12,393 nt of DNA from an uncultured Oscillospiraceae bacterium. GTDB taxonomy: Bacteria > Bacillota > Clostridia > Oscillospirales > Oscillospiraceae. Position 1 is the first letter of the stretch. Every line of letters starts with the position of its first letter. A program made the position numbers and the translations under genes. Of this stretch, positions 7,351 through 12,350 are shown one piece after another. The stretch lies in NCBI GenBank assembly GCA_910584805.1, contig CAJUCB010000021.1, positions 15,852 to 28,244 of the forward strand. Reading direction: 5' to 3'. A model generated the notes under the pieces. The model ran no database searches and was not told where the DNA came from. It was given only the letters and a program-made list of their open reading frames with translations.

Positions 7351-8223
7351 TCACCGCCAATGCCGCCAGAGGTCCAGTTTTCCGTCTGGCCGCCGGCGGT
7401 ACCACACGCTGGTGAACACAATCCCCAAAAAGAGGATTTGGCCGCAGAAGTACAGCCACACCAGGAGGATAATGATGGACACCAGGGAGCCGTAGACCAG
7501 GGAGTAGCGGGAGGACAGGCCGATGAACCAGGAAAACAGGGCGGAGGCCGTCACCAGGGCCAGGGCACAGACCAGGCTGCTGACCATCATGGGCACCCGG
7601 GGCGTCCCCTTGGGGGCGGCCATGACGAACACCGCCAGGACGAATAAGTAGAAGATGAAAAACAGCAGGAGGTAGCGCAGCCACACCCAGGGCTGCAAGG
7701 TCTGGTCCAGGAAGGGCAGGTGTTGGCCTAAGCTCTCCAAGGTCCGCTGCCCTGTGACCACCACAATGATGGACAGGTCGATGGTCAGCAGCAGGGCCAG
7801 GGGGAAGGCCACGCTGACCACCATCCCCCGGACCATGGACTGGGACACGTCGGTATACACGTCCAAAATCACCCGGGTGATGGTGCGGAAGGCCGCCGCC
7901 GCAGAGAACCACCCCGCCGCCAGCCCCGCAATGAACAGCCCCGGGCTCTGGCGGTAGGAGATATAGCGCAGGTAACTGCTGATGACCTCCAAGGCCTCGT
8001 CGGGGAGGACGCTGCCCAAGCTCTCCATGAGGCTCACAATGTCGATGTTCACCAGCCCCAAGACGAAGGACACGCAGATGAGCATGGGGAACACTGTCAG
8101 CAGCAGGAAATAGGCCAGGCACGCCGCCGCCTGGGGGGCCCGGCAGCTAAAATACAGGGTCAGGGCCTCCCGCAGGAAGCGCACGGCCCTTGCCTCCCAC
8201 AGCTTGCTCCACAGCTTCTTCAA
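7351..8223 (-). CDS. YihY/virulence factor BrkB family membrane protein
   Basis: The 290-aa integral membrane protein has about six hydrophobic spans (roughly 34-58, 95-120, 130-157, 180-203, 211-236, 245-270). Family hallmarks are AAACLAYFLLLTVFPML (32-48) near the N-terminus and YGSLVSIIILLVWLYFCGQI (244-263) near the C-terminus. The family was once misnamed RNase BN; its true role is unsettled (transport or envelope function). The frame stays open to a GTG at 8230-8232, but that codon touches the AGGAG. The TTG at 8221-8223 sits six bases after AGGAGGTG and is the better start. The gene is divergent from spoIIP; no clear sigma-A promoter was found in the 66-bp gap. Confidence 0.9.
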   Translation of the reverse strand: MKKLWSKLWEARAVRFLREALTLYFSCRAPQAAACLAYFLLLTVFPMLICVSFVLGLVNIDIVSLMESLGSVLPDEALEVISSYLRYISYRQSPGLFIAGLAAGWFSAAAAFRTITRVILDVYTDVSQSMVRGMVVSVAFPLALLLTIDLSIIVVVTGQRTLESLGQHLPFLDQTLQPWVWLRYLLLFFIFYLFVLAVFVMAAPKGTPRVPMMVSSLVCALALVTASALFSWFIGLSSRYSLVYGSLVSIIILLVWLYFCGQILFLGIVFTSVWYRRRPDGKLDLWRHWR

Positions 8224-8263
8224 AAAAGCCACCTCCTACCAGTTCTTACCCCATCCCGCCCCG

Positions 8264-8271
8264 CATACCAT
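8264..8271 (+). promoter_or_regulatory. Possible sporulation-sigma (sigma-E type) -10 of spoIIP
   Basis: CATACCAT matches the sigma-E -10 consensus (about CATACAAT) at seven of eight positions and would start transcription about 12 bases before the spoIIP ATG. The -35 region upstream (around 8242-8249) is a poor match, so this is tentative. spoIIP is known to be sporulation-controlled in Bacillus. Confidence 0.35.
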
Positions 8272-8289
8272 GGGAGATACGGGAGCGTG

Positions 8290-9399
8290 ATGCAAATGAA
8301 ACGAAAAACGCAGGCCGCCACCAGGGGGCTGCGGCGGGGCGTGGGGGGCCTATTGGCCCTGGCAGGCCTGGGCATGACCGTTGCCACCGCCGGCTTCGAC
8401 CTGGAGGCCCTCAACGACTTGGACGCCTTTTCTGCCGCCCTCTCCGCCCAAACCACCCCGGCGGACGAGCCGGTCCCCCGCCTGCAGCGGCTGCTGCTGG
8501 GGGAATCTGCCCTGCTGTCCCACTGGGCGGCGGGGACGCCGCCCCAGGAGATCACCACCGCCGAGGACGACGGTGAGGACGAGGTGGAGCTGGACGCGGT
8601 GACGCCGGAGCAGATCCAGCCCAAAACCATCACCGGGTCTGGGACGGGCTATCTCAACGGCCAGGGGGTCACCCTGTACAACCGCACGGAAAAAACCGTG
8701 GACCTGGACGCCATTGCCCAAGGGGGCAGCAGCCTCCACCTGGGCAGCGCCCAGGCGGGGCCCCAAATCCTAATCATGCACACCCACGCCACAGAGGCCT
8801 ATGCCCAAAACCCGGACGACCCCTATCCAGAGAGCGGCACCGCCCGCACCACGGACCCCTCCCATAGTATCATACGGGTGGGGGACGAGATCACGCGAAT
8901 TTTCACGGAAATGGGATTAAATGTCATCCACGACACCACCCTCTACGACTACCCCTCCTACAACGAGGCCTACACCCGCTCCCGGGCGGGGATCGAGGCC
9001 ATCTTGGCCCAGCACCCCACCATCCAGGTGGTGCTGGACATCCACCGGGACGCCCTGGTGGGCTCCGACGGCACCATCTACAAGCCTGTCATAGAGCTGG
9101 ACGGGGTATCCACCGCCCAGGTGATGATGCTGGTGGGGTCTGACGACGCCGGGGCGGAGTTCCCCGACTGGCCGGAACACCTGGCCTTGGTGATGTCCGT
9201 GCAGCAGCAGATGAACTCCCTTTGGCCCCAGCTGGCCCGGCCCATCACCCTGCGCACCGCCCGCTTCAACCAACAGCTCACCAAGGGCTCCTTCCTGGTG
9301 GAGGTGGGCAGCCACGGGAATACCCTAGAGGAAGCCCTGGCCGGGGCCCGGCTCTTTGCCCGGGCGGCGGGGAAGGTATTTTTGGAGCGCTGCGGATAA
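8290..9399 (+). CDS. spoIIP: Stage II sporulation protein P, peptidoglycan hydrolase
   Basis: The 369-aa amidase/endopeptidase belongs to the SpoIID-SpoIIM-SpoIIP engulfment machine, which thins septal peptidoglycan and lets the mother-cell membrane engulf the forespore. A basic N-terminus and one hydrophobic helix (about 19-34) anchor it; a variable acidic, Pro-rich spacer (about 55-115) follows. The catalytic domain (about 120-369) shows LIMHTHATEAY (161-171), YDYPSYNEAYTRSR (219-232), VVLDIHRDAL (247-256) and LTKGSFLVEVGSHGNTLEEA (330-349), which are SpoIIP signatures including zinc-ligand His and Glu candidates. GTG 8287, ATG 8290 and ATG 8296 are possible starts; ATG 8290 is preferred because GGGAG lies four bases upstream. 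It is monocistronic, ended by a strong terminator. Confidence 0.93.
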   Translation: MQMKRKTQAATRGLRRGVGGLLALAGLGMTVATAGFDLEALNDLDAFSAALSAQTTPADEPVPRLQRLLLGESALLSHWAAGTPPQEITTAEDDGEDEVELDAVTPEQIQPKTITGSGTGYLNGQGVTLYNRTEKTVDLDAIAQGGSSLHLGSAQAGPQILIMHTHATEAYAQNPDDPYPESGTARTTDPSHSIIRVGDEITRIFTEMGLNVIHDTTLYDYPSYNEAYTRSRAGIEAILAQHPTIQVVLDIHRDALVGSDGTIYKPVIELDGVSTAQVMMLVGSDDAGAEFPDWPEHLALVMSVQQQMNSLWPQLARPITLRTARFNQQLTKGSFLVEVGSHGNTLEEALAGARLFARAAGKVFLERCG

Positions 9400-9422
9400 A
9401 GGCAGGCCTCCCCTTGTATACA

Positions 9423-9465
9423 TTAAGCCCCTTGCTGTTTACAGACAAGGGGCTTAAACTTTTTT
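9423..9465 (+). terminator. Intrinsic terminator of spoIIP
   Basis: TTAAGCCCCTTG (9423-9434) and CAAGGGGCTTAA (9446-9457) form a perfect 12-bp stem with an 11-base loop, followed by a T-run at 9460-9465. It ends the spoIIP transcript. Confidence 0.92.
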
Positions 9466-9684
9466 CACCACCGGCTTCCCACTGCCGGGGACAAAGTACA
9501 CGCTGCATGGTGGTTCCTCACCACACTTATTATATGCAAGCAGCAAGGCGCTGTCAATCCCGACCCCCAAGCCCTCTTTTCCAAAGAGGGTGTCACGGCG
9601 CAGCTCGTGACGGGTGATTTCCTTGTGGGGGTCACAACAACACTGCGGTCACCCCCTAGGCCAATGGGAATGCAATCAAGGGTT
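9466..9684. other. Non-coding stretch with a cluster of inverted repeats
   Basis: No credible gene is seen here; the open frames are short, lack ribosome sites and are compositionally random. It holds three separate inverted repeats within 85 bases: CCCTCTTT/AAAGAGGG (9572-9590), GTCACG/CGTGAC (9592-9611) and GGGGGT/ACCCCC (9627-9656). This is the layout of a dispersed extragenic palindromic element, which is listed separately. Confidence 0.6.
9572..9656. repeat. Candidate extragenic palindromic element (three tandem hairpins)
   Basis: There is a perfect 8-bp stem with a 3-base loop (9572-9590), a 6-bp stem with an 8-base loop starting one base later (9592-9611), and a 6-bp G/C stem with an 18-base loop (9627-9656). 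Hairpins this densely packed outside genes usually mark REP/MITE-like units present in many copies per genome. Only one copy is in this window, so dispersal cannot be shown. Confidence 0.45.
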
Positions 9685-10118
9685 TTAAGCGTATTGCCTT
9701 GGATGTGTGCTCTCATATTCCTGGCCCCGGTTCTGGGCATAGAAGTCCATGTTTTGCAGCACGGCGGCAATGTCCGGGGGGATGTTGGAGACGGCGCGTC
9801 TGACGGTTTCATAGGCGTTGACGCTGGCTGGGTACAGCACGGGATTCATGCGCGTAGGAACCCGGCCCATAAAGGACCAATTCTTGGTCCAGACAACCAG
9901 CAGACTGTCGTCATGGTGGCCCTCTATGTCATTGGTGGGGCGGGTAGTGGGGGAACCTTGGGGCCGACCCCGCCATACATCCGGTAGAAGAAGCGGAAAT
10001 CCTTAGGTGGGACAAAGCCCTCGTTGAGGAAATTCCCAATGTGTTGTCGTTGCGCATCCGGCCAGTGTGCGCACTGGGGCACGGCCCTCAAGGAGGGAGG
10101 TTTGGGACGATCGTTCAT
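9685..10118 (-). pseudogene. Unrecognised gene, apparently split by a frameshift
   Basis: Two minus-strand frames read as parts of one protein. The first begins at ATG 10116-10118 (MNDRPKPPSLRAVPQ...) and contains NEGFVPPKDFRFFYRMYGG before drifting into a Pro-rich tail and a stop at 9924. The second is open from about 10002 to a stop at 9685 and contains SLLVVWTKNWSFMGRVPTRM and SNIPPDIAAVLQNMDFYAQN. Adding one base in the G-run at plus-strand 9968-9971 would join them into roughly 145 aa. I do not recognise the family. No ribosome site precedes the ATG and no promoter is evident; the strong terminator just upstream would block read-through. The likely state is a decaying gene, but a homopolymer sequencing error is possible. 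Confidence 0.5.
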
Positions 10119-10137
10119 ACTTTGGATATTTTATAAT

Positions 10138-10152
10138 CCTGGTAGAACCAGG
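10138..10152. repeat. Short hairpin upstream of the frameshifted gene
   Basis: CCTGGT (10138-10143) and ACCAGG (10147-10152) form a perfect 6-bp stem with a 3-base loop, with TTTTT at 10157-10161 on the plus strand. It could be a weak plus-strand terminator, but no plus-strand gene feeds it. Confidence 0.35.
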
Positions 10153-10178
10153 GGAATTTTTCATGTTAAAGAACTACC

Positions 10179-10217
10179 AAAAACAGGACCTCACTGTGAC
10201 TTCGCAGTGAGGTCCTG
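10179..10217 (-). terminator. Intrinsic terminator of the small membrane-protein gene
   Basis: CAGGACCTCACTG (10184-10196) and CAGTGAGGTCCTG (10205-10217) make a perfect 13-bp stem with an 8-base loop. In the minus direction it is followed by five U (A-run at 10179-10183). It lies 12 bases past the stop codon of the minus-strand gene at 10229. Confidence 0.88.
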
Positions 10218-10228
10218 CCAAACAACGT

Positions 10229-10501
10229 TTATTCACTTTCAGCTTTTTCATCTTGAGAAGATGCTTTTCTCTTTTCCCATCTTTCCCAAAGCAAAAAGAG
10301 TGAAATCAAATTAAACGTGATAAAAAAGAAAATACTTGCTTTCTCAATAGAAACAACGGGGTACAGTGATGACCATATTATTTCTAACTTTGTCCCAAGT
10401 ACTAAATGTCCAATTCCTATTTCTATAAGAGTCAAAAGCATCGACATCAATAAAGACAAGGGATAAGACAAAAAAATCAAAACAAAGGGAATTCGTTTCA
10501 T
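10229..10501 (-). CDS. Small two-helix membrane protein, AT-rich, unrecognised
   Basis: The 90-aa protein has hydrophobic stretches at about 5-36 (LIFLSYPLSLLMSMLLTLIE) and 55-72 (ASIFFFITFNLISLFLLW), then a charged tail, ERWEKRKASSQDEKAESE. I do not recognise the family. The gene is strikingly AT-rich against its GC-rich neighbours, with many Ile/Phe/Lys codons ending in A or T, which suggests horizontal origin. The ATG at 10499-10501 has only a weak AAGG about 13 bases upstream. It does have its own near-consensus promoter (10554-10582) and a perfect-stem terminator (10179-10217), so it is an independently transcribed unit and likely real. Confidence 0.65.
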   Translation of the reverse strand: MKRIPFVLIFLSYPLSLLMSMLLTLIEIGIGHLVLGTKLEIIWSSLYPVVSIEKASIFFFITFNLISLFLLWERWEKRKASSQDEKAESE

Positions 10502-10553
10502 AATTATTAGTAAACCTTCGCACTACCAGTAACATGAAATTCAACATATTTTT

Positions 10554-10582
10554 ATTATATCATAAAACCCATAACAAATCAA
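10554..10582 (-). promoter_or_regulatory. Promoter of the small membrane-protein gene
   Basis: On the minus strand TTGATT (10577-10582), a 17-bp spacer and TATAAT (10554-10559) with an extended -10 TGA make a strong sigma-A promoter. It would produce a leader of about 45 bases before the ATG at 10501. Confidence 0.75.
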
Positions 10583-10658
10583 GTTGTTTTGTGCTTTTCG
10601 CACAATTAAAACTATCCTAGCGATTATGTCCTGAAAATATATATTATTTCTCGAAAAA

Positions 10659-10704
10659 GTAAACAACTTTCGGTTTACATTGGGGGCAACTACTGGTTGC
10701 CCCC
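10659..10704. repeat. Paired inverted repeats upstream of the 165-aa gene
   Basis: GTAAAC (10659-10664) is repeated inverted as GTTTAC (10673-10678). Three bases later GGGGGCAAC (10682-10690) and GTTGCCCCC (10696-10704) form a perfect 9-bp hairpin with loop TACTG. Neither has a T-run on the plus strand. They may be an operator or the edge of the AT-rich insertion. Confidence 0.4.
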
Positions 10705-10801
10705 CTGCAAAAAGGCCCAAAAACCACAGGAAACTGTCAATTCTGCCGCATAAACCCTCCTCTGCCAGGCCATACTTAGGGAAGAACAAGGAGGGAGCGT
10801 T

Positions 10802-11299
10802 ATGTATCTCGTTGGTATCTTAGAGAGCCGTCCGGCCCTCTCCACCTTCCTCTCCGGCACCTTGCCGGAGGGCCTGCGGCAGCAGGTGTCACTGTGCCCT
10901 GTGGGGGAGCTGCCTGCGGGGCAGACGGCGGACCTTTTGGTGGTCTCCCCGGACTTGGCGGAAAAGGACGTGACGCCCCCCGCCTGCCGGGCGCTGCTGG
11001 TGCCGGGGCGGCTGTCGCCTCTGGCGGGGGATATCCCTGCCGCCTGGGCGGTGAGCTATGGCATCTCCTCCCGGGACTCCCTGACCCTGTCCAGCCTGGG
11101 GGAGGAGGCCATCAGCCTGGCACTGCAGCGGGAGGTGGTCACCCTGGCGGGGGACTGCCTGGAATGCCAGGAACTGCTGCTGCCCCGGGGCGGGCACACC
11201 TCCCCCCTCCACGTGCTGGCCTGCGCCGGGGTACAGCTGATGCTGGGGGTACCCCCGGAGGAGGTCAGCGTGGGGACCCTGGGGCGGGTGCCGTCGTGA
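10802..11299 (+). CDS. Conserved-looking hypothetical protein, 165 aa
   Basis: The product (MYLVGILESRPALSTFLSG...) has no signal peptide or membrane span and should be cytoplasmic. Its most ordered part is WAVSYGISSRDSLTLSSL (82-99) followed by LALQREVVTLAG (106-117), with alternating strand-like hydrophobics before it (DLLVVSP, RALLVPG). I recall similar unnamed proteins in Clostridia but cannot give a function. The start is secure: AAGGAGGG lies six bases before the ATG. GC-rich codon use matches the core genes, so it is probably native chromosome between two AT-rich accessory stretches. CATACTTA at 10770-10777 resembles a sporulation-sigma -10, but with no good -35. Confidence 0.8.
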   Translation: MYLVGILESRPALSTFLSGTLPEGLRQQVSLCPVGELPAGQTADLLVVSPDLAEKDVTPPACRALLVPGRLSPLAGDIPAAWAVSYGISSRDSLTLSSLGEEAISLALQREVVTLAGDCLECQELLLPRGGHTSPLHVLACAGVQLMLGVPPEEVSVGTLGRVPS

Positions 11300-11322
11300 A
11301 GGGCGTACCCGCCTGCCACAAC

Positions 11323-11367
11323 ACAACGAGGGGGCTTGCAGCCATAGCGGCGCAGCCCCCTCGTTGT
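11323..11367. terminator. Long hairpin between converging genes, probable shared terminator
   Basis: CAACGAGGGGGCT (11324-11336) and AGCCCCCTCGTTG (11354-11366), plus one flanking A-T pair, form a perfect 14-bp stem around a 17-base loop. It lies between the plus-strand gene ending at 11299 and the minus-strand gene ending at 11387. T-runs are weak on both sides (TT before ATCATG on plus), so it may terminate inefficiently or act as a 3'-end stabiliser for both mRNAs. Confidence 0.65.
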
Positions 11368-11386
11368 TATCATGATACGCTGCCCA

Positions 11387-11596
11387 TTAGAACAACAGCT
11401 CTCGCAGCAGCGGATAGGTTTCCACTATAAACAGCACCACACAGACCGCAGCGCAGAGCAGCCCCCCAGCCAGGAACACGCCCCGCGCCCGGGCTTCCCT
11501 GTCCGGCAGGAGCCCCCGCCGCCCATATATCAGCAGTCCCCCCGCCAGTCCAAACAGCAGGATGATCCCCAGCTCAAACAGGTTGTATTGGTCCAT
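11387..11596 (-). CDS. Small membrane protein with two predicted helices
   Basis: The 69-aa protein has membrane helices at about 7-25 (FELGIILLFGLAGGLLIYG) and 38-58 (GVFLAGGLLCAAVCVVLFIVE), joined by a basic loop RRGLLPDREARARG. No family is recognised. The ATG at 11594-11596 is preceded by AAGGAGG with a 6-7 base gap. A longer frame upstream (to 11698) crosses the divergent promoter region and is rejected. GC-rich composition matches the core genes. It is divergent from the nuclease gene on the right and convergent with the 165-aa gene on the left. No convincing minus-strand promoter was identified. Confidence 0.72.
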   Translation of the reverse strand: MDQYNLFELGIILLFGLAGGLLIYGRRGLLPDREARARGVFLAGGLLCAAVCVVLFIVETYPLLRELLF

Positions 11597-11607
11597 TATA
11601 GGCCTCC

Positions 11608-11636
11608 TTGCTTTCGTCGTTAGTTTATCGTATAAT
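11608..11636 (+). promoter_or_regulatory. Promoter of the PBECR-like nuclease gene
   Basis: TTGCTT (11608-11613), a 17-bp spacer and TATAAT (11631-11636) form a good sigma-A promoter on the plus strand. Transcription would start about 11643, only some 8 bases before the first ATG, so the leader is very short or a downstream start is used. Confidence 0.72.
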
Positions 11637-11650
11637 GAAAAAAAGGCGGA

Positions 11651-12052
11651 ATGGGCGGTGGATGCAAGGTGCAGACAATAGGGAAACTCGATAAACAAAA
11701 ATATAGCAGCGTTTCTACTGAAATCCGTTCTGACAAAATTATTTTAACCGATCACCAGAAAGAACATATTATAAATCGACGCGGGCAAGTATTTTTTGAC
11801 CGCTACTACCCATTTTTCCAGGAAATCGCAGAGGATCCAGATTATATTTTCAAGGATAGAGCCCATGAACACACAGCCATTGCCAGCAAAACCATATCCC
11901 TCGATGGAAAGAACATCAATCTAGTCATACGCCTAGCAGTCGTCGGGGACGATACAGGTCTTGAAAATTCTATCATTACTGCAATTGCAGAAAATGAAAA
12001 GCGTTATCAGCAAAGATTGAGAAATAATCTGGTTCTTTACAAGAAGGAATAA
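11651..12052 (+). CDS. Probable PBECR-family nuclease-like protein
   Basis: The 133-aa product shows a pattern I associate with the phage-linked Barnase/EndoU/ColicinE5-D/RelE-like (PBECR) fold: TIGKLDKQKYSSVS (9-22), KIILTDHQKEHIINRR (29-44), EIAEDPDYIFKD (58-69), then strands NLVIRLAVVGDD (90-101) and LENSIITAIAENEKRY (104-119). His39 with the nearby basic residues is a candidate catalytic site, not proven. Such domains are RNase effectors in phage or toxin proteins, or stand-alone host genes. The start is uncertain: ATG 11651 sits almost on AAAGGCGGA; GTG 11669 (127 aa, MQTIGKLDK) is an alternative. The gene is AT-rich against its neighbours, suggesting acquisition, and a separate small RNA begins 19 bases after it. 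No immunity protein is adjacent. Confidence 0.65.
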   Translation: MGGGCKVQTIGKLDKQKYSSVSTEIRSDKIILTDHQKEHIINRRGQVFFDRYYPFFQEIAEDPDYIFKDRAHEHTAIASKTISLDGKNINLVIRLAVVGDDTGLENSIITAIAENEKRYQQRLRNNLVLYKKE

Positions 12053-12064
12053 TCCGTGTATAAT
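12036..12064 (+). promoter_or_regulatory. Near-perfect promoter driving the structured small RNA
   Basis: TTTACA (12036-12041), exactly 17 bases, then TATAAT (12059-12064). The -35 lies inside the last codons of the nuclease gene. Transcription should start about 12071. Eleven of twelve hexamer bases match consensus, the best sigma-A promoter in the window. Confidence 0.85.
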
Positions 12065-12070
12065 GATGAT

Positions 12071-12205
12071 AGAATAGGACTGGTTACTTGAGGTGGTGGA
12101 TTTCGTAGCAACCACACGCCCTCCGGGCCAAAAGGGACGCAGGAGAATGCTACGCCTGCCAAGTAACCGCCCAAAAGGCTTCCTCTCTGAGGGAGCCTTT
12201 TTCTT
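12071..12205 (+). ncRNA. Structured small RNA of about 135 nt, unassigned
   Basis: Between the promoter at 12036-12064 and a strong terminator lies a non-coding sequence that folds as one long hairpin. P1 is GGTTACTTG (12082-12090) with CAAGTAACC (12160-12168), a perfect 9 bp. After an asymmetric bubble, P2 is CGTAGCA (12104-12110) with TGCTACG (12148-12154), a perfect 7 bp. An apical stem pairs CGCCCT (12117-12122) with AGGGACG (12133-12139) around one bulge. A competing pairing GTGGT/ACCAC (about 12093-12115) would disrupt P2, so two conformations are possible. The layout of closing stem, large bubble and apical stem recalls 6S RNA, but it is shorter, and I see no SRP, T-box or known riboswitch signature. 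No protein gene follows it on this strand. Confidence 0.65.
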
Positions 12206-12206
12206 T
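12173..12206 (+). terminator. Intrinsic terminator of the small RNA
   Basis: AAAAGGCTTCCTC (12173-12185) pairs with GAGGGAGCCTTTT (12189-12201) over 13 bp with one G-T pair and loop TCT, followed by T-rich sequence to about 12206. Confidence 0.92.
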
Positions 12207-12224
12207 ATTCAGATATTAGCAACA

Positions 12225-12305
12225 TTACACAGGAAACAGGTACTGCATGGTAGGGAGAACCTCCACCACAAGCAGCAGAGGCAGCAACATCAAGATGGGA
12301 TACAT
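12225..12305 (-). CDS. Hydrophobic micro-ORF (26 aa), doubtful
   Basis: ATG at 12303-12305 to stop at 12225 encodes a strongly hydrophobic peptide (MYPILMLLPLLLVVEVL then TMQYLFPV) that could span the membrane once. No ribosome-binding site precedes the ATG. The same frame continues upstream to a TGA at 12351-12353 that ends the possible gene at the edge, so this may be the remnant of a longer C-terminus. It is listed because no other feature explains the hydrophobic bias. Confidence 0.25.
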   Translation of the reverse strand: MYPILMLLPLLLVVEVLPTMQYLFPV

Positions 12306-12350
12306 CCAATAGGGAAGGGTCGGAATACTCCCCCAAGCTGCCTCGGGTGC

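Larger units (their letters stand above)
10502..10801. other. AT-rich 300-bp intergenic region with promoter and hairpins
   Basis: No gene is supported here. The left half is AT-rich and carries the minus-strand promoter at 10554-10582. A small hairpin GTGC/GCAC lies around 10592-10604. Further right are an inverted repeat GTAAAC/GTTTAC (10659-10678) and a 9-bp hairpin (10682-10704), followed by the leader and ribosome site of the plus-strand gene at 10802. No clear sigma-A promoter for that gene was found. Confidence 0.55.

Noticed and set aside
9466..10230. Insertion sequence or CRISPR array in the accessory stretch
   Set aside because: No transposase or integrase frame, no flanking target duplication and no regularly spaced direct repeats were seen.
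10344..10547. Alternative 67-aa minus-strand frame overlapping the small membrane protein
   Set aside because: It lies in another frame of the same DNA, lacks a ribosome site and is less protein-like than the two-helix product.
10682..10704. The 9-bp GC hairpin as an intrinsic terminator
   Set aside because: No T-run follows it on either strand.
11597..11698. Longer start for the 69-aa membrane protein
   Set aside because: It would cross the nuclease-gene promoter and its start; AAGGAGG clearly marks the ATG at 11596.
12071..12205. Identification of the small RNA as 6S, SRP RNA, a T-box or a riboswitch
   Set aside because: It is shorter than usual 6S RNA, lacks the SRP GGAAG-type apical motif and the T-box TGGNACCGCG sequence, and no downstream gene on this strand would serve as a riboswitch target in the window.
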